A stretch of 33,982 nt of DNA from Planktomarina sp. Lineage in GTDB: Bacteria; Pseudomonadota; Alphaproteobacteria; Rhodobacterales; Rhodobacteraceae. Made by a program: the position numbers and the translations under genes. Shown piece by piece: positions 16,665 to 25,558 of the stretch. The stretch is from the NCBI GenBank assembly GCA_020629775.1, contig JAHDCP010000023.1, forward strand, positions 1 to 33,982. The letters are read 5' to 3'. The notes under the pieces are model-generated. The model did not search any database, was not told where the DNA came from, and saw only the letters and a program-made list of their open reading frames with translations. Numbering within the stretch: position 1 is the stretch's first letter; each line of letters opens with the position of its first letter.

Positions 16665-16773
16665 CAATTGCGTGTTTATCCGTGATATGGTTCATGCACT
16701 CAAGAAAAGCAAATATGCCGCGGTATACCGGGGCGTCACCGATATCGGAAAGCGTGCTTGGAAAGGTTCACAC

Positions 16774-17631
16774 ATGCGGATTTCGAAACTTCCTTTGGGA
16801 CTTGGTTTTGCGGCGTTGCCAGGACTGGCATTCGCCCAAGATGGGCTGCCAGCATTGGAAACATTGGGTAAACCCCTGCCAAAAGGCATTGGCTTTCAGG
16901 AGCCAGCCACAGATTTGATGCGTGACATCATCTTCTTGGACAATCTTTTGTTGGTGATCATCACCGTGATCTCAGTGTTTGTCACGGCATTGCTGGCCTA
17001 CGCTTGCTGGAAATTCGCAGAATCACGCAACAAAATCCCAGCCAAATTCACCCACCATTCTGCTTTGGAAATCACTTGGACAGTTGTTCCTGTGGCCATC
17101 TTGGTGTTCATCGGTGCATTTTCTTTGCCCGTGTTGTTCAAAAACCAAGTTATTCCAGAAGCCGACATCACCATCAAAACCACTGGGTACCAATGGTATT
17201 GGGGGTATGAATATGTTGACGAAGGGTTTGGCTTTGACAGCATTATGCTGGCCAAAGAAGAACTGGCGGACTTTGGGTATGCAGAAGATGAGTATCTGTT
17301 GGCCACGGATACAGCCGTTGTTGTGCCTGTGGGTAAGACCATTGTGATGCAAGTCACAGGTGGCGACGTGATCCATTCATGGACAATCCCAGCTTTCGGC
17401 GTGAAGCAAGATGGCGTTCCAGGCCGTGTTGCAGAACTGTGGTTCAACGCTGACAAAGAAGGTGTTTTCTTCGGTCAGTGTTCTGAATTGTGCGGCAAAG
17501 ACCACGCTTATATGCCGATCACTGTCAAAGTTGTTAGTCAAGACGTGTACGATGCTTGGTTGGAACGTGCCAAAGCGGAATACGCAGGTATCACAACTGA
17601 ATCTGCTGATCTTCAACTGGCGTCTAACTAA
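16774..17631 (+). CDS. ctaC: Cytochrome c oxidase subunit II
   Basis: The 285-residue protein starts with a signal peptide (MRISKLPLGLGFAALPGLAFA, cut near residue 21). Two membrane helices (about 52-77 and 100-121) come next, then the periplasmic cupredoxin domain. All CuA ligands are visible: H201, C236, E238, C240, H244 and M247 (QCSELCGKDHAYMPI). The aromatic electron-entry patch YQWYWGYEY is also present. It accepts electrons from cytochrome c and passes them to subunit I of an aa3-type oxidase. ATG 16774 follows AAAGG; the longer frame to 16672 is not supported. It heads a long plus-strand gene run with haem O synthase, CtaG and subunit III. Subunit I (ctaD) is not in the window. Confidence 0.97.
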   Translation: MRISKLPLGLGFAALPGLAFAQDGLPALETLGKPLPKGIGFQEPATDLMRDIIFLDNLLLVIITVISVFVTALLAYACWKFAESRNKIPAKFTHHSALEITWTVVPVAILVFIGAFSLPVLFKNQVIPEADITIKTTGYQWYWGYEYVDEGFGFDSIMLAKEELADFGYAEDEYLLATDTAVVVPVGKTIVMQVTGGDVIHSWTIPAFGVKQDGVPGRVAELWFNADKEGVFFGQCSELCGKDHAYMPITVKVVSQDVYDAWLERAKAEYAGITTESADLQLASN

Positions 17632-17642
17632 AGGTCGTTGGT

Positions 17643-18581
17643 GTGACTGACGTAAGCCTTAACAGCCCAGAATACGACGCCACATTTGGCGACTATTGGG
17701 CATTGCTAAAGCCACGGGTGATGACGCTCGTGGTTTTTACGGCTTTTGTTGGTCTACTGGCAGCCCCCTCGACGCTTCACCCGGTTGAAGCATTTGCCGC
17801 ACTTTTGTTCATCGCCATCGGCGGTGGGGCATCAGGGGCATTGAACATGTGGTGGGAATCCGACTTGGACGCCATGATGAAGCGCACCATGAAGCGCCCC
17901 ATACCATCCGGTCGAGTGACCCGGGACGCGGCCGTTTCTTTGGGTGTGGCCTTGGCGGGTTTCAGTGTTGTCATGCTGGGTCTGGCCACGAACTGGATGG
18001 CTGCCCTTTGGCTGGCCTTTACCATCTTCTTTTATGTGGTGATTTACACCATGTGGTTAAAACGCCGCACACCGCAAAACATCGTTATTGGTGGTGCTGC
18101 AGGGGCTTTCCCGCCGCTGATCGGTTGGGTTGCTGCCACAGGTGCCGTTTCCATTGAAGCGGTCTTGATGTTTGCTTTGATCTTTTTGTGGACGCCGCCA
18201 CACTTTTGGGCGTTGGCGCTGTTCACGCGCATGGATTACGACAATGCCAAAGTCCCGATGCTGACGGTGACTCATGGTCGCCCATCCACACGCAAGCACA
18301 TCTTGATTTACACAATCATCTTGTCAGCTTTCGCCATCGGCGCGGCCTTCACTGGGTTGGGCGGGATTGTTTACCTGATCACCGCCATCATTTGCACTGT
18401 TATCTTCATGCGTGACGCGATCCGCATTTCGCGCCGCAATGAAGATATTGCTGAAGCAGATGGGTACGCGGTTGAAAAATCGTTCTTCAAGTTTTCTTTG
18501 CTGTATCTGGCCTTGTTGTTCACGGCGATCTTGGTGGGCAGCTTGATTGGCCCGCTGGAAATATTTGGGGGCTGGCTATGA
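17643..18581 (+). CDS. ctaB: Protohaem IX farnesyltransferase (haem O synthase)
   Basis: The 312-residue UbiA-family membrane protein starts at GTG 17643. It has the prenyl-diphosphate motifs NMWWESDLDAMMKRTMKRPIPSG and, near the second site, FTRMDYDNAKVPML. The segment FLWTPPHFWALAL is typical of CtaB. Around nine membrane helices are visible. It farnesylates haem b to haem O, the precursor of the haem a used by the oxidase encoded around it. It begins 11 bases after ctaC. The next small gene overlaps its stop in an ATGA, indicating coupled translation. Confidence 0.97.
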   Translation: MTDVSLNSPEYDATFGDYWALLKPRVMTLVVFTAFVGLLAAPSTLHPVEAFAALLFIAIGGGASGALNMWWESDLDAMMKRTMKRPIPSGRVTRDAAVSLGVALAGFSVVMLGLATNWMAALWLAFTIFFYVVIYTMWLKRRTPQNIVIGGAAGAFPPLIGWVAATGAVSIEAVLMFALIFLWTPPHFWALALFTRMDYDNAKVPMLTVTHGRPSTRKHILIYTIILSAFAIGAAFTGLGGIVYLITAIICTVIFMRDAIRISRRNEDIAEADGYAVEKSFFKFSLLYLALLFTAILVGSLIGPLEIFGGWL

Positions 18582-18763
18582 GTTTTGTGAAGCAAAGCCA
18601 AATGCACGCCCGTCGTCAAAGTCGTAACACAGCGGTCGCATTGTGCTTGGTGGGGCTGATGATCCTGACCGTTGCGTTAAGCTTGGTTAAATTGCGCAGT
18701 GCAGGGCCCACCGAAGGGTTTGATCACGTTGTCCGCCCCGCGTTGGAGGATCAAGGATCGTGA
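18578..18763 (+). CDS. Small membrane protein of the oxidase cluster (CoxF-like)
   Basis: The 61-residue protein has a short basic N-terminus, a single membrane helix (about 18-39, NTAVALCLVGLMILTVALSL) and a short polar tail. A small one-helix protein at exactly this place between ctaB and ctaG is typical of alphaproteobacterial oxidase clusters and is often called CoxF or a small assembly protein. Its start overlaps the ctaB stop (ATGA at 18578) and its own stop overlaps the ctaG GTG start (GTGA at 18760), so all three are translationally coupled. Its molecular role is not established here. Confidence 0.85.
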   Translation: MSFVKQSQMHARRQSRNTAVALCLVGLMILTVALSLVKLRSAGPTEGFDHVVRPALEDQGS

Positions 18764-19329
18764 CCGGCGTACAAAAGACATTGGCGCAAACCATCGGGGT
18801 CGTTTTGCTTATGGGCGGCCTGGCTTGGGCGTCTGTGCCATTTTATGATTGGTTCTGCCGGGTTACGGGCTTTTCCGGGATCACTGGCGTGGCCGAAGGT
18901 GCCAGCGATGTGGTCTTGGATGAAACCATCACCATCCGTTTTGATGCGTCTTTGGACCGGGATATGCCTTGGCAGTTCACCCCAGTGGAACGCACAATGA
19001 CGCTGAAAATCGGGGAAACCGGTCTGGCGTTTTACGAAGCGTACAACCCCACCGATCGCGCGGTTGCTGGATCCGCCAGTTATAACGTGACCCCGTACCA
19101 AGCAGGTGGTTTCTTCAGCAAGATCGATTGTTTTTGCTTTGAAGAACAAGTCCTACAACCCGGTGAACGCGTGCAGATGCCCGTTACTTTCTTTGTTGAT
19201 CCTGAAATTGTGGATGACCGGGAAGGCCAGTACATCCACACCATCACCCTCAGCTATACGTTTTACGAGATTGATCTGCCCGAAGAAATGGTGCAGCTTG
19301 AAATCGCCCCGCAAAATCGCCTGAATTAA
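18760..19329 (+). CDS. ctaG: Cytochrome c oxidase copper chaperone CtaG/Cox11
   Basis: The 189-residue protein has one N-terminal membrane helix (about 9-26) with the conserved [13 protein letters not shown] (C33). A periplasmic immunoglobulin-like domain follows, with the copper motif CFCF (C124, C126) in [13 protein letters not shown] and a C-terminal LSYTFYEID segment. Cox11/CtaG proteins deliver copper to the CuB site of subunit I. The GTG start overlaps the previous gene's TGA, so translation is coupled. Subunit III follows 17 bases downstream. Confidence 0.96.
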   Translation: MTGVQKTLAQTIGVVLLMGGLAWASVPFYDWFCRVTGFSGITGVAEGASDVVLDETITIRFDASLDRDMPWQFTPVERTMTLKIGETGLAFYEAYNPTDRAVAGSASYNVTPYQAGGFFSKIDCFCFEEQVLQPGERVQMPVTFFVDPEIVDDREGQYIHTITLSYTFYEIDLPEEMVQLEIAPQNRLN

Positions 19330-19346
19330 GTCTAAAGAGGCCCGCC

Positions 19347-20192
19347 ATGGCACACGAAAAAAACCACGACTATCACATCCTTGCCCCTTCAATCTGGCCC
19401 TTGGTGGCGTCCGTTGCGGCTTTTGTTATGCTGTTCGGCGCCGTTGCCTGGATGAACGGTGAGGTGACCATCTTCTTCAAAAGCATCACCTTCAGCGGAC
19501 CTTGGTTGTTCCTGATGGGATTTGTTGGTGTTTTGTACGTAATGTACGCTTGGTGGGGCGAAACTGTCGCTGAAAACTTGATTGGGGATCACACGCCAGT
19601 GGTGCGCATCGGTTTACGGTACGGGTTCATTTTGTTCATCATGTCTGAAGTGATGTTCTTCTCTGCCTGGTTCTGGAGCTTCTTCAAACACAAGCTTTAC
19701 CCGATGTCCGAATATGAGGGCACCACTTACGTGCAGCCAGATTATCACATGGTAAACGCGTTTGAATTGCCTTTGATTAACACGCTGTTGTTGTTGTTGT
19801 CTGGCTGTGCCGCAACTTGGGCGCACCACGCATTGGTCCACGGGAACAATCGCTTGGACCTGCGCAACGGCTTGATCGCTGCGATTGTTTTGGGTGTGAT
19901 TTTCACCGGCTTCCAAGCCTATGAATACCGCGAACTTCTGGTGGTGGATGGTTGGACTTTCTCTGGCGAGATTGATTTTGCGAACTTCTTCATGGCCACA
20001 GGTTTCCACGGTTTCCATGTTTTGGTGGGCACGATCTTCTTGACGGTCTGCTTGCTGCGCGTTTTGAAAAACCACTTTAAGCCAGATGATCACATCGGGT
20101 TCGAAGCCGCCGCTTGGTACTGGCACTTCGTGGACGTTGTTTGGTTGTTTCTGTTCGCTGCAGTTTATCTGTGGGGCAGCACCGTCCACTAA
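19347..20192 (+). CDS. ctaE: Cytochrome c oxidase subunit III
   Basis: The 281-residue protein has seven membrane helices and subunit III signatures: [42 protein letters not shown] (with the carboxylate-bearing helix), [15 protein letters not shown], and [17 protein letters not shown]. It supports proton uptake and stability of the aa3 oxidase core. A clear AGAGG ribosome site precedes ATG 19347. Its stop is followed by a small hairpin and then surf1. Confidence 0.97.
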   Translation: MAHEKNHDYHILAPSIWPLVASVAAFVMLFGAVAWMNGEVTIFFKSITFSGPWLFLMGFVGVLYVMYAWWGETVAENLIGDHTPVVRIGLRYGFILFIMSEVMFFSAWFWSFFKHKLYPMSEYEGTTYVQPDYHMVNAFELPLINTLLLLLSGCAATWAHHALVHGNNRLDLRNGLIAAIVLGVIFTGFQAYEYRELLVVDGWTFSGEIDFANFFMATGFHGFHVLVGTIFLTVCLLRVLKNHFKPDDHIGFEAAAWYWHFVDVVWLFLFAAVYLWGSTVH

Positions 20193-20217
20193 CGGCGCCA
20201 TGCATGATTAAGAATTC

Positions 20218-20241
20218 AAAGGGTGGCCCAGGCCGCCCTTT
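20218..20241 (+). terminator. Hairpin between ctaE and surf1 (weak terminator or attenuator)
   Basis: AAAGGGTGGC pairs with GCCGCCCTTT around CCAG: ten base pairs including one G-T wobble. The stem ends in TTT and continues GTGGTTTG, so the T run is poor. It is likely to reduce rather than stop transcription into surf1. Confidence 0.5.
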
Positions 20242-20265
20242 GTGGTTTGAGGAAAGGGGTATCGC

Positions 20266-20937
20266 ATGCGGATGTGGGGAATTGCCGTTTTGGGCCTGGT
20301 GGGGGTTTCCATCTTGCTAAGCCTTGGGGTCTGGCAAGTGCGCCGCTTGGCCTGGAAGGAAACCGTTTTAACCGATGTAGAAAACCGCATAGATGCGCCC
20401 ACAGTGGCCATTCCGCAAACCCCAGATCCGGTGCGTGACAGATTTTTGCCCGTCGCGGTCAGCGGTGAATTCACAGGCCACGCGGTTCGCGTTTTGGTGT
20501 CGCAAAAACGTGTCGGGGCAGGGTACCGGCTGATCAACGCCTTTCAACTGCAAGATGGCCGGCGCGTGTTGGTGGACCGGGGTTTTGTCACCGTGCGTGA
20601 CCGCCAAATGCCCCCACCACCGCAAGGATTAACGAAGGTGGAAGGAAACCTGCATTGGCCCCAAGAAGTGGACAACTTTACCCCAGAAAATGATCTGGCT
20701 GAAAACATTTGGTTTGCACGGGATGTTCCAACTTTGGCGAGTCATCTGCAAACTGAGCTTGTTTTGGTGATTGCGCGACGCGTTGAAGGCGACGTGGAGG
20801 TGGAACCGCTGCCGGTGGGCACCACCGGAATTCCCAATGATCACCTGCAATACGCCATAACTTGGTTTTCACTTGCTGGAATTTGGCTTTCCATGACCCT
20901 CTATTTACTCTACCGAACACGCCAACGACTGGCGTAA
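20266..20937 (+). CDS. SURF1-family oxidase assembly protein
   Basis: The 223-residue protein has the SURF1 plan: an N-terminal membrane helix (about 5-22), LGVWQVRRLAWKE right after it, and a periplasmic domain with GYRLINAFQLQDGRRVLVDRGFV. A C-terminal helix follows with NDHLQYAITWFSLAGIWLSM. SURF1 proteins help insert haem a into subunit I. The ATG has GAGGAAAGG upstream. It is 11 bases before the thrC start. In related genomes I recall a DUF983 gene between ctaE and surf1; here the gap is only 73 bases, so it is absent. Confidence 0.94.
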   Translation: MRMWGIAVLGLVGVSILLSLGVWQVRRLAWKETVLTDVENRIDAPTVAIPQTPDPVRDRFLPVAVSGEFTGHAVRVLVSQKRVGAGYRLINAFQLQDGRRVLVDRGFVTVRDRQMPPPPQGLTKVEGNLHWPQEVDNFTPENDLAENIWFARDVPTLASHLQTELVLVIARRVEGDVEVEPLPVGTTGIPNDHLQYAITWFSLAGIWLSMTLYLLYRTRQRLA

Positions 20938-20948
20938 GGACAAAGCCG

Positions 20949-22334
20949 ATGGACTATGTCTCAACCCGGGGACAAGCCCCACGATTGAGTTTTGAAGAAG
21001 CAATGTTGACGGGTCTTGCCCGCGACGGCGGTTTGTACGTTCCTGAAACGGTGCCGACACTGTCGCACGCCGATATCGCTGCGATGGCCGGGTTGCCTTA
21101 CGAAGAAATTGCTTTTCGGGTGATGCGCCCCTTCGCTGGTAACACGTTCACCGACAGCGAATTCGGTGAAATCATCGAAAAGTCCTATGCTGGATTTGGC
21201 CATGCTGCGCGGGCACCCCTGAAGCAGTTGGGGCCAAACCATCACTTGTTGGAACTGTTCCACGGTCCAACACTGGCGTTTAAAGACTTTGCTATGCAGT
21301 TGATCGGGCAAATGTTCCAAGTTTCCCTGTCACGCCGCAGCGACCGGGTGACCATTGTTGGGGCCACTTCGGGGGACACAGGGTCCGCTGCCATCGAAGC
21401 TTTTCGTGGCTTGGATGCCGTGGACGTGTTTATCATGTTCCCCAATGGCCGTGTCAGCGAAGTGCAGCGCCGCCAGATGACCACGCCATCGGAATCCAAC
21501 GTTCACGCCTTGGCGATCGAAGGCAGCTTTGATACGTGCCAGGCCCGGTTGAAGGACATGTTCAACAATTTGGAATTCCGCGACGCGGTGAAATTGGCTG
21601 GGGTCAATTCCATCAACTGGGCGCGGGTTTTGGCACAGGTGGTATATTACTTCAGCGCTGCGACATCTTTGGGTGCACCGCATCGATCCGTCAGCTTTAC
21701 CGTCCCAACCGGCAACTTCGGCGATATCTTTGCGGGGTACATCGCGAAGAAAATGGGTTTGCCCATCGACCGTTTGGTGATTGCGACAAACCACAATGAC
21801 ATTCTGGACCGCGCTATGAAAACAGCGCGTTACGACACGGGCCAAGTGTTGCCCAGCATTTCGCCGTCGATGGACATTCAAGTGTCCTCCAATTTTGAGC
21901 GTGCTTTGTTTGACGCTTACGGGCGTGACGGGGCTGCCGTCCGGGCCGTGATGGATGACCTGAAAGATGGTGGATTCCAGATCAGCCAAGGGGCCATGGG
22001 GTACCTGCAGGACCATTTCGACAGTGGTCGCTGCGATGAAGATGCCACGTCTGCTGCAATCGCCCATGCTTTGGAACATACTGGCGAACTTTTGTGCCCG
22101 CATTCGGCCATCGGCTATGCCGTGGCAGAAGCCAACTTAGGGGCCAGCCCCATGGTGACGTTGGCCACAGCCCACCCAGCCAAATTCCCCGATGCTGTGG
22201 AAGCTGCTACAAACATCCGCCCACCACTTCCGCCAAGGATGGCAGATCTGTATGAAAGGCCAGAGCGGTTGACTGAGTTACCAAATGATTTGGGCCAGCT
22301 GCAATCGTTGATAAAGGACAAGATCGCCTCGTGA
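20949..22334 (+). CDS. thrC: Threonine synthase
   Basis: The 461-residue fold-type II PLP enzyme has the PLP lysine K112 in GPTLAFKDFAMQ, VGATSGDTGSAAIEAF, NSINWARVLAQVVYYF and VPTGNFGDIFAGYIAKKMG. The length and these motifs fit the long ThrC class. It turns O-phosphohomoserine into threonine. ATG 20949 follows TAAGGA; the frame extends upstream into surf1 but only as a shadow. Its TGA overlaps the GTG start of the M16 peptidase (GTGA at 22331). Placement after surf1 makes it part of the oxidase run by position, though it has no functional link to it. lysC, the first step of the pathway, is at 30608-31846. Confidence 0.97.
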   Translation: MDYVSTRGQAPRLSFEEAMLTGLARDGGLYVPETVPTLSHADIAAMAGLPYEEIAFRVMRPFAGNTFTDSEFGEIIEKSYAGFGHAARAPLKQLGPNHHLLELFHGPTLAFKDFAMQLIGQMFQVSLSRRSDRVTIVGATSGDTGSAAIEAFRGLDAVDVFIMFPNGRVSEVQRRQMTTPSESNVHALAIEGSFDTCQARLKDMFNNLEFRDAVKLAGVNSINWARVLAQVVYYFSAATSLGAPHRSVSFTVPTGNFGDIFAGYIAKKMGLPIDRLVIATNHNDILDRAMKTARYDTGQVLPSISPSMDIQVSSNFERALFDAYGRDGAAVRAVMDDLKDGGFQISQGAMGYLQDHFDSGRCDEDATSAAIAHALEHTGELLCPHSAIGYAVAEANLGASPMVTLATAHPAKFPDAVEAATNIRPPLPPRMADLYERPERLTELPNDLGQLQSLIKDKIAS

Positions 22335-23593
22335 GTGTGAAGATAAATCGTTTATCCAACGGCATGCGGATCGTTACCGAAAACATGCCAGGTATGAAGT
22401 CCGCCTCTATAGGTGTTTGGGTGAACGTCGGTGGACGTCATGAATTGGAATCGCAAAACGGTATTGCGCATTTCCTGGAACACATGGCGTTCAAAGGGAC
22501 CAAACGACGGTCCGCCTTGCAAATCGCGGAAGCCATCGAAGATGTTGGTGGTTACATAAACGCGTATACCAGCCGTGAGATGACAGCGTATTACGCCCGC
22601 GTTTTAGAAAACGATGTTGAATTGGCGTTGGACGTCATCGGTGACATTATCCTTAATCCAATTTTCGATCCGAACGAAATTGAAGTGGAACGAGGGGTAA
22701 TCTTGCAAGAAATCGGGCAGTCCTTGGACACGCCAGACGACATTGTTTTTGATTGGCTTCAAGAAGTGTCTTACCCGGATCAACCGCTGGGACGAACAAT
22801 CCTGGGACCCGCAGACAAGGTTTCAAAATTCAGTCGGGATGATTTGTCCGGTTTTGTGAAAGAAAACTATACTCCGGATCAGATGGTACTTTCCGCCGCC
22901 GGAAGCGTTGATCACAATGCGATTGTCGCCCAAGCCGAAGTGCTGTTCGGCGACAGAAAACCAGGAAACCGACCAGCCTTTGTTCCGGGCACATTTTCCA
23001 ACGGCGAACGTTTGGAAAACAAAGATTTGGAACAGGCTCATTTTACCCTGGCGTTCGAAGGGCCAAATTACAAATCACCCGACATTTACACCGCCCAAAT
23101 ATTTTCCACTGCATTTGGTGGGGGCATGTCTTCGCGGTTGTTCCAAGAAGTGCGTGAAAAACGTGGTTTGTGCTATACAATTTTTTCGTCTGCTGGGGCT
23201 TACTCAGACACAGGCACTTTGACCCTTTATGCCGGTACATCTGGTGACCAAGTGGCCGGTTTGGCTGAAATTACCATGGACGAATTGAAGCGCGCAGCGG
23301 ATGATATGTCTGACGAAGAAGTGGCGCGGGCCCGTGCGCAAATGAAAGCTGGTTTATTGATGGGGTTGGAAAGCCCCGCGTCCAGGGCCGAACGATTGGC
23401 CCGCATGGTGGCGATTTGGGATCGTGTGCCAGATTTGGATGAAGTGATTGCGCGTGTGGATGATGTGAGCACAGCAATGGTGCGCGATTTCGCTGGCGGA
23501 TTGGTGCAATCACAGGCTATGGCCATGGCAGTTTACGGTCCCCTAGGATCTTCTTTAAGTGTCGGCGATCTGCAGGCACGTCTTGCAGCCTGA
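22331..23593 (+). CDS. M16-family zinc peptidase (processing-peptidase-like)
   Basis: The 420-residue protein has the inverted zinc motif HFLEH (H47, E50, H51) and the third ligand E127 in RGVILQEIGQ, 76 residues later as in the mitochondrial processing peptidase beta subunit. The FKGTKRRSALQIAEAIEDVGG segment and the glycine-rich FGGGMSSRLFQEVREKRGL loop are also characteristic. It is probably cytoplasmic, since no signal peptide is seen. Its GTG start overlaps the thrC stop, and its TGA overlaps the ATG of the next acetyltransferase (ATGA at 23593). Active-site residues are complete; the substrate is unknown. Confidence 0.95.
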   Translation: MSVKINRLSNGMRIVTENMPGMKSASIGVWVNVGGRHELESQNGIAHFLEHMAFKGTKRRSALQIAEAIEDVGGYINAYTSREMTAYYARVLENDVELALDVIGDIILNPIFDPNEIEVERGVILQEIGQSLDTPDDIVFDWLQEVSYPDQPLGRTILGPADKVSKFSRDDLSGFVKENYTPDQMVLSAAGSVDHNAIVAQAEVLFGDRKPGNRPAFVPGTFSNGERLENKDLEQAHFTLAFEGPNYKSPDIYTAQIFSTAFGGGMSSRLFQEVREKRGLCYTIFSSAGAYSDTGTLTLYAGTSGDQVAGLAEITMDELKRAADDMSDEEVARARAQMKAGLLMGLESPASRAERLARMVAIWDRVPDLDEVIARVDDVSTAMVRDFAGGLVQSQAMAMAVYGPLGSSLSVGDLQARLAA

Positions 23594-24177
23594 TGATATT
23601 TCGGCGGCGTCGGATATCTTTGAAGTCCAGCAGATTGATGCTGCGCGCGCCGATTCACAAAGATTTTGTTGATTGGTCCAATTTGCGTTCTGGGAACCGC
23701 GATTTCCTTGAGCCGTGGGATCCTGTTTGGGCCAGTGACCACCTGACGCGCAAAAACTTCACCAACCGGGTGTACTGGTCCCAACGGGCCATCGCATCGG
23801 GGACGGCGTTACCATTGTTTGTCTTTTTGGGGGATAAGGAACGCCTGGTGGGCGCAGTCACCTTGGACAACATTCGCCGTGGGCCCATGCAAACCGGTAC
23901 TCTGGGCTATTGGATGGGCAAAGAATTTACCCGCCAAGGGATCATGCGTGAGGCCATTGGTTTGGTGAATGACTACGCCTTTAACACCTTGGGTCTTAGC
24001 CGGATTGAAGCCGCTTGTTTGCCTGAAAACGAAGCGTCGCGGGGCTTATTGGAAACCTCTGGTTTCAAATATGAAGGTGTGGCCCAAAGCTATCTTCAGA
24101 TTAATGGGCGTTGGCGGACCCATGTTTTGTACGCCACATTGCGCCATGATCGGCGTGGACGCGCGGACACGGATTGA
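23593..24177 (+). CDS. GNAT acetyltransferase, RimJ/RimL type
   Basis: The 194-residue protein has the RimJ-type pattern: SRLMLRAPIHKDFVDWSNLRSGNRDFLEPWDP, then GTLGYWMGKEFTRQGIMREAI as the acetyl-CoA loop. It continues with LGLSRIEAACLPENEASRGLLETSGF. RimJ acetylates the N-terminus of ribosomal protein S5 in E. coli; whether this one does is unknown. Translation is coupled to the M16 peptidase by a one-base stop/start overlap. It ends the long plus-strand run; a 44-base gap precedes the broken MBL gene. Confidence 0.9.
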   Translation: MIFRRRRISLKSSRLMLRAPIHKDFVDWSNLRSGNRDFLEPWDPVWASDHLTRKNFTNRVYWSQRAIASGTALPLFVFLGDKERLVGAVTLDNIRRGPMQTGTLGYWMGKEFTRQGIMREAIGLVNDYAFNTLGLSRIEAACLPENEASRGLLETSGFKYEGVAQSYLQINGRWRTHVLYATLRHDRRGRADTD

Positions 24178-24221
24178 TCCAATGACGTGACAAAGCCGAT
24201 GGCAGCGTTATTATTTCGGGT

Positions 24222-25030
24222 ATGCGGTATCTTATCTTTTTGTGGGCTTTGATTTTGCCGGGCGTGTCATTGGCACAATCTGGCGTCAGCCAGTGCTTTG
24301 CGATTGCACAAGACCCCAACCCGGCACAGGTTTTCGTGCTAACTATTCAGACCCGTTACCGGCCGCAAATGTGCGTATCTCATATATCGATCACGCCATG
24401 TTTTTGATCCAAGGCGGGGGTGCATCGGCTGCCACGGATTATACAGGTTTCCTAGGAATGGTGGATTTTGTTCCGGACATCGTGACCATGAACAACGCCC
24501 ATGAAAGCCACTGGACGTCTTTTGTGGATCCACGGATCGCACATGTTTTGGCGGGGTGGCCCAATGGAAGTGATCCGCGATTACACTGGGTCAAAGTCGG
24601 TGACATGGTGGTGCGCAATGTCACCTCTGACACGCGTTCGCCGTTCGGGGGACCGATCCGCGCCCATGGTAATTCTATATTTATATTTGAAGTGGCTGGC
24701 TTGTGCATCGCGCATTTGGGCCATTTGCATCATGAATTGACGCCAGAACAATATGCTCTTTTGGGGCATATGGATGTGGTCATGGTGCCGGTTGATGGCG
24801 GGGCGACCTTGCCCCATGGGGCGGTGATAAACATCATCAAGCGCTTGCAAGCCGCCGTTATTATTCCAATGCATTGGTTCACAGTTGCCGGCCGGGATAT
24901 GTTCTTAGATGCCTTGGAAGGTGACTTTGCTATCGATCGTTCCGGCCTCACACAGATCACACTTTCGGCGCGGACTTTGCCGAAAACCCCAACCGTTATG
25001 GTGATGAAGTCAGATTACTTGCGCGATTAA
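24222..25030 (+). pseudogene. MBL-fold metallo-hydrolase-like gene with an apparent -1 frameshift
   Basis: The first frame (from ATG 24222) gives a clear signal peptide (MRYLIFLWALILPGVSLAQS) and a mature start CFAIAQDPNPAQ. It then runs into unrelated sequence and stops at 24407. The second frame carries the rest without a break to 25030, with ANVRISYIDHAMFLIQ, NNAHESHW, HLGHLHHEL and DGGATLPHGAV. The two parts join if one T is added to the T run at 24331-24334, which would read AQVFRANYSDP. The body resembles secreted MBL-fold proteins; metal-site histidines are degenerate compared with HxHxDH. This is either a real inactivating deletion or a homopolymer sequencing error. The stop overlaps the convergent apt stop. 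Confidence 0.8.
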
Positions 25031-25557
25031 AGCCCTTCGAATTCGCACAACACGTGGGTTTTGACGCCCATACCGTCCAGCAGCTTGCGCCCGCCCAGAT
25101 CGGGCAAATCGATAATGAAACCGCAGCCTAAAACATCAGCGCCCAGTTTTTCCAACAGCTTCAGGCCAGCCACGGCAGTGCCGCCGGTGGCCAAAAGATC
25201 ATCCACCACCAGAACTTTTTCCCCTGGTTCAATGGCGTCAACGTGCACTTCCACAGTGGCTTGACCATATTCCAAGGTGTAATCCTGTTCATATGTTTTG
25301 CCCGGCAATTTGCCCTTTTTGCGGATGGGTACGAACCCGGCCGTTAATTGGTGGGCTATCGCACCACCCAGGATAAAGCCACGGGCTTCCAATCCTACGA
25401 TTTTGTCAATGTCTTGGCCGGCCCAAGGGTGCAACATTTGGTCGATGGCCATGCGAAAACCGCGCGGGTCTTCGAACAAGGTGGTGACATCGCGAAATAA
25501 GATCCCTTCGTGGGGGAAATCTGGGATTGTGCGGATATAATCTTGCACGGTCTTCAT
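25027..25557 (-). CDS. apt: Adenine phosphoribosyltransferase
   Basis: The 176-residue protein has the normal Apt length, [14 protein letters not shown] near the start, [10 protein letters not shown], and the PRPP loop [14 protein letters not shown]. It converts adenine and PRPP to AMP. The start ATG is one base after the TGA of the YdcF-like gene (TGA-C-ATG), so the two are coupled. mtnP, which releases adenine from methylthioadenosine, is two genes upstream on the same strand, giving a short salvage route. Confidence 0.97.
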   Translation of the reverse strand: MKTVQDYIRTIPDFPHEGILFRDVTTLFEDPRGFRMAIDQMLHPWAGQDIDKIVGLEARGFILGGAIAHQLTAGFVPIRKKGKLPGKTYEQDYTLEYGQATVEVHVDAIEPGEKVLVVDDLLATGGTAVAGLKLLEKLGADVLGCGFIIDLPDLGGRKLLDGMGVKTHVLCEFEGL

Positions 25558-25558
25558 G

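Noticed and set aside
21330-22103. Minus-strand open frame of 257 codons inside thrC
   Set aside because: It is the antisense reading of conserved thrC codons and has no recognisable domain.
24242-25030. The MBL body as a complete gene starting at TTG 24242
   Set aside because: Its first 30 or so residues are an out-of-frame reading of the signal peptide region and do not match the family. The frameshift explanation fits both parts.
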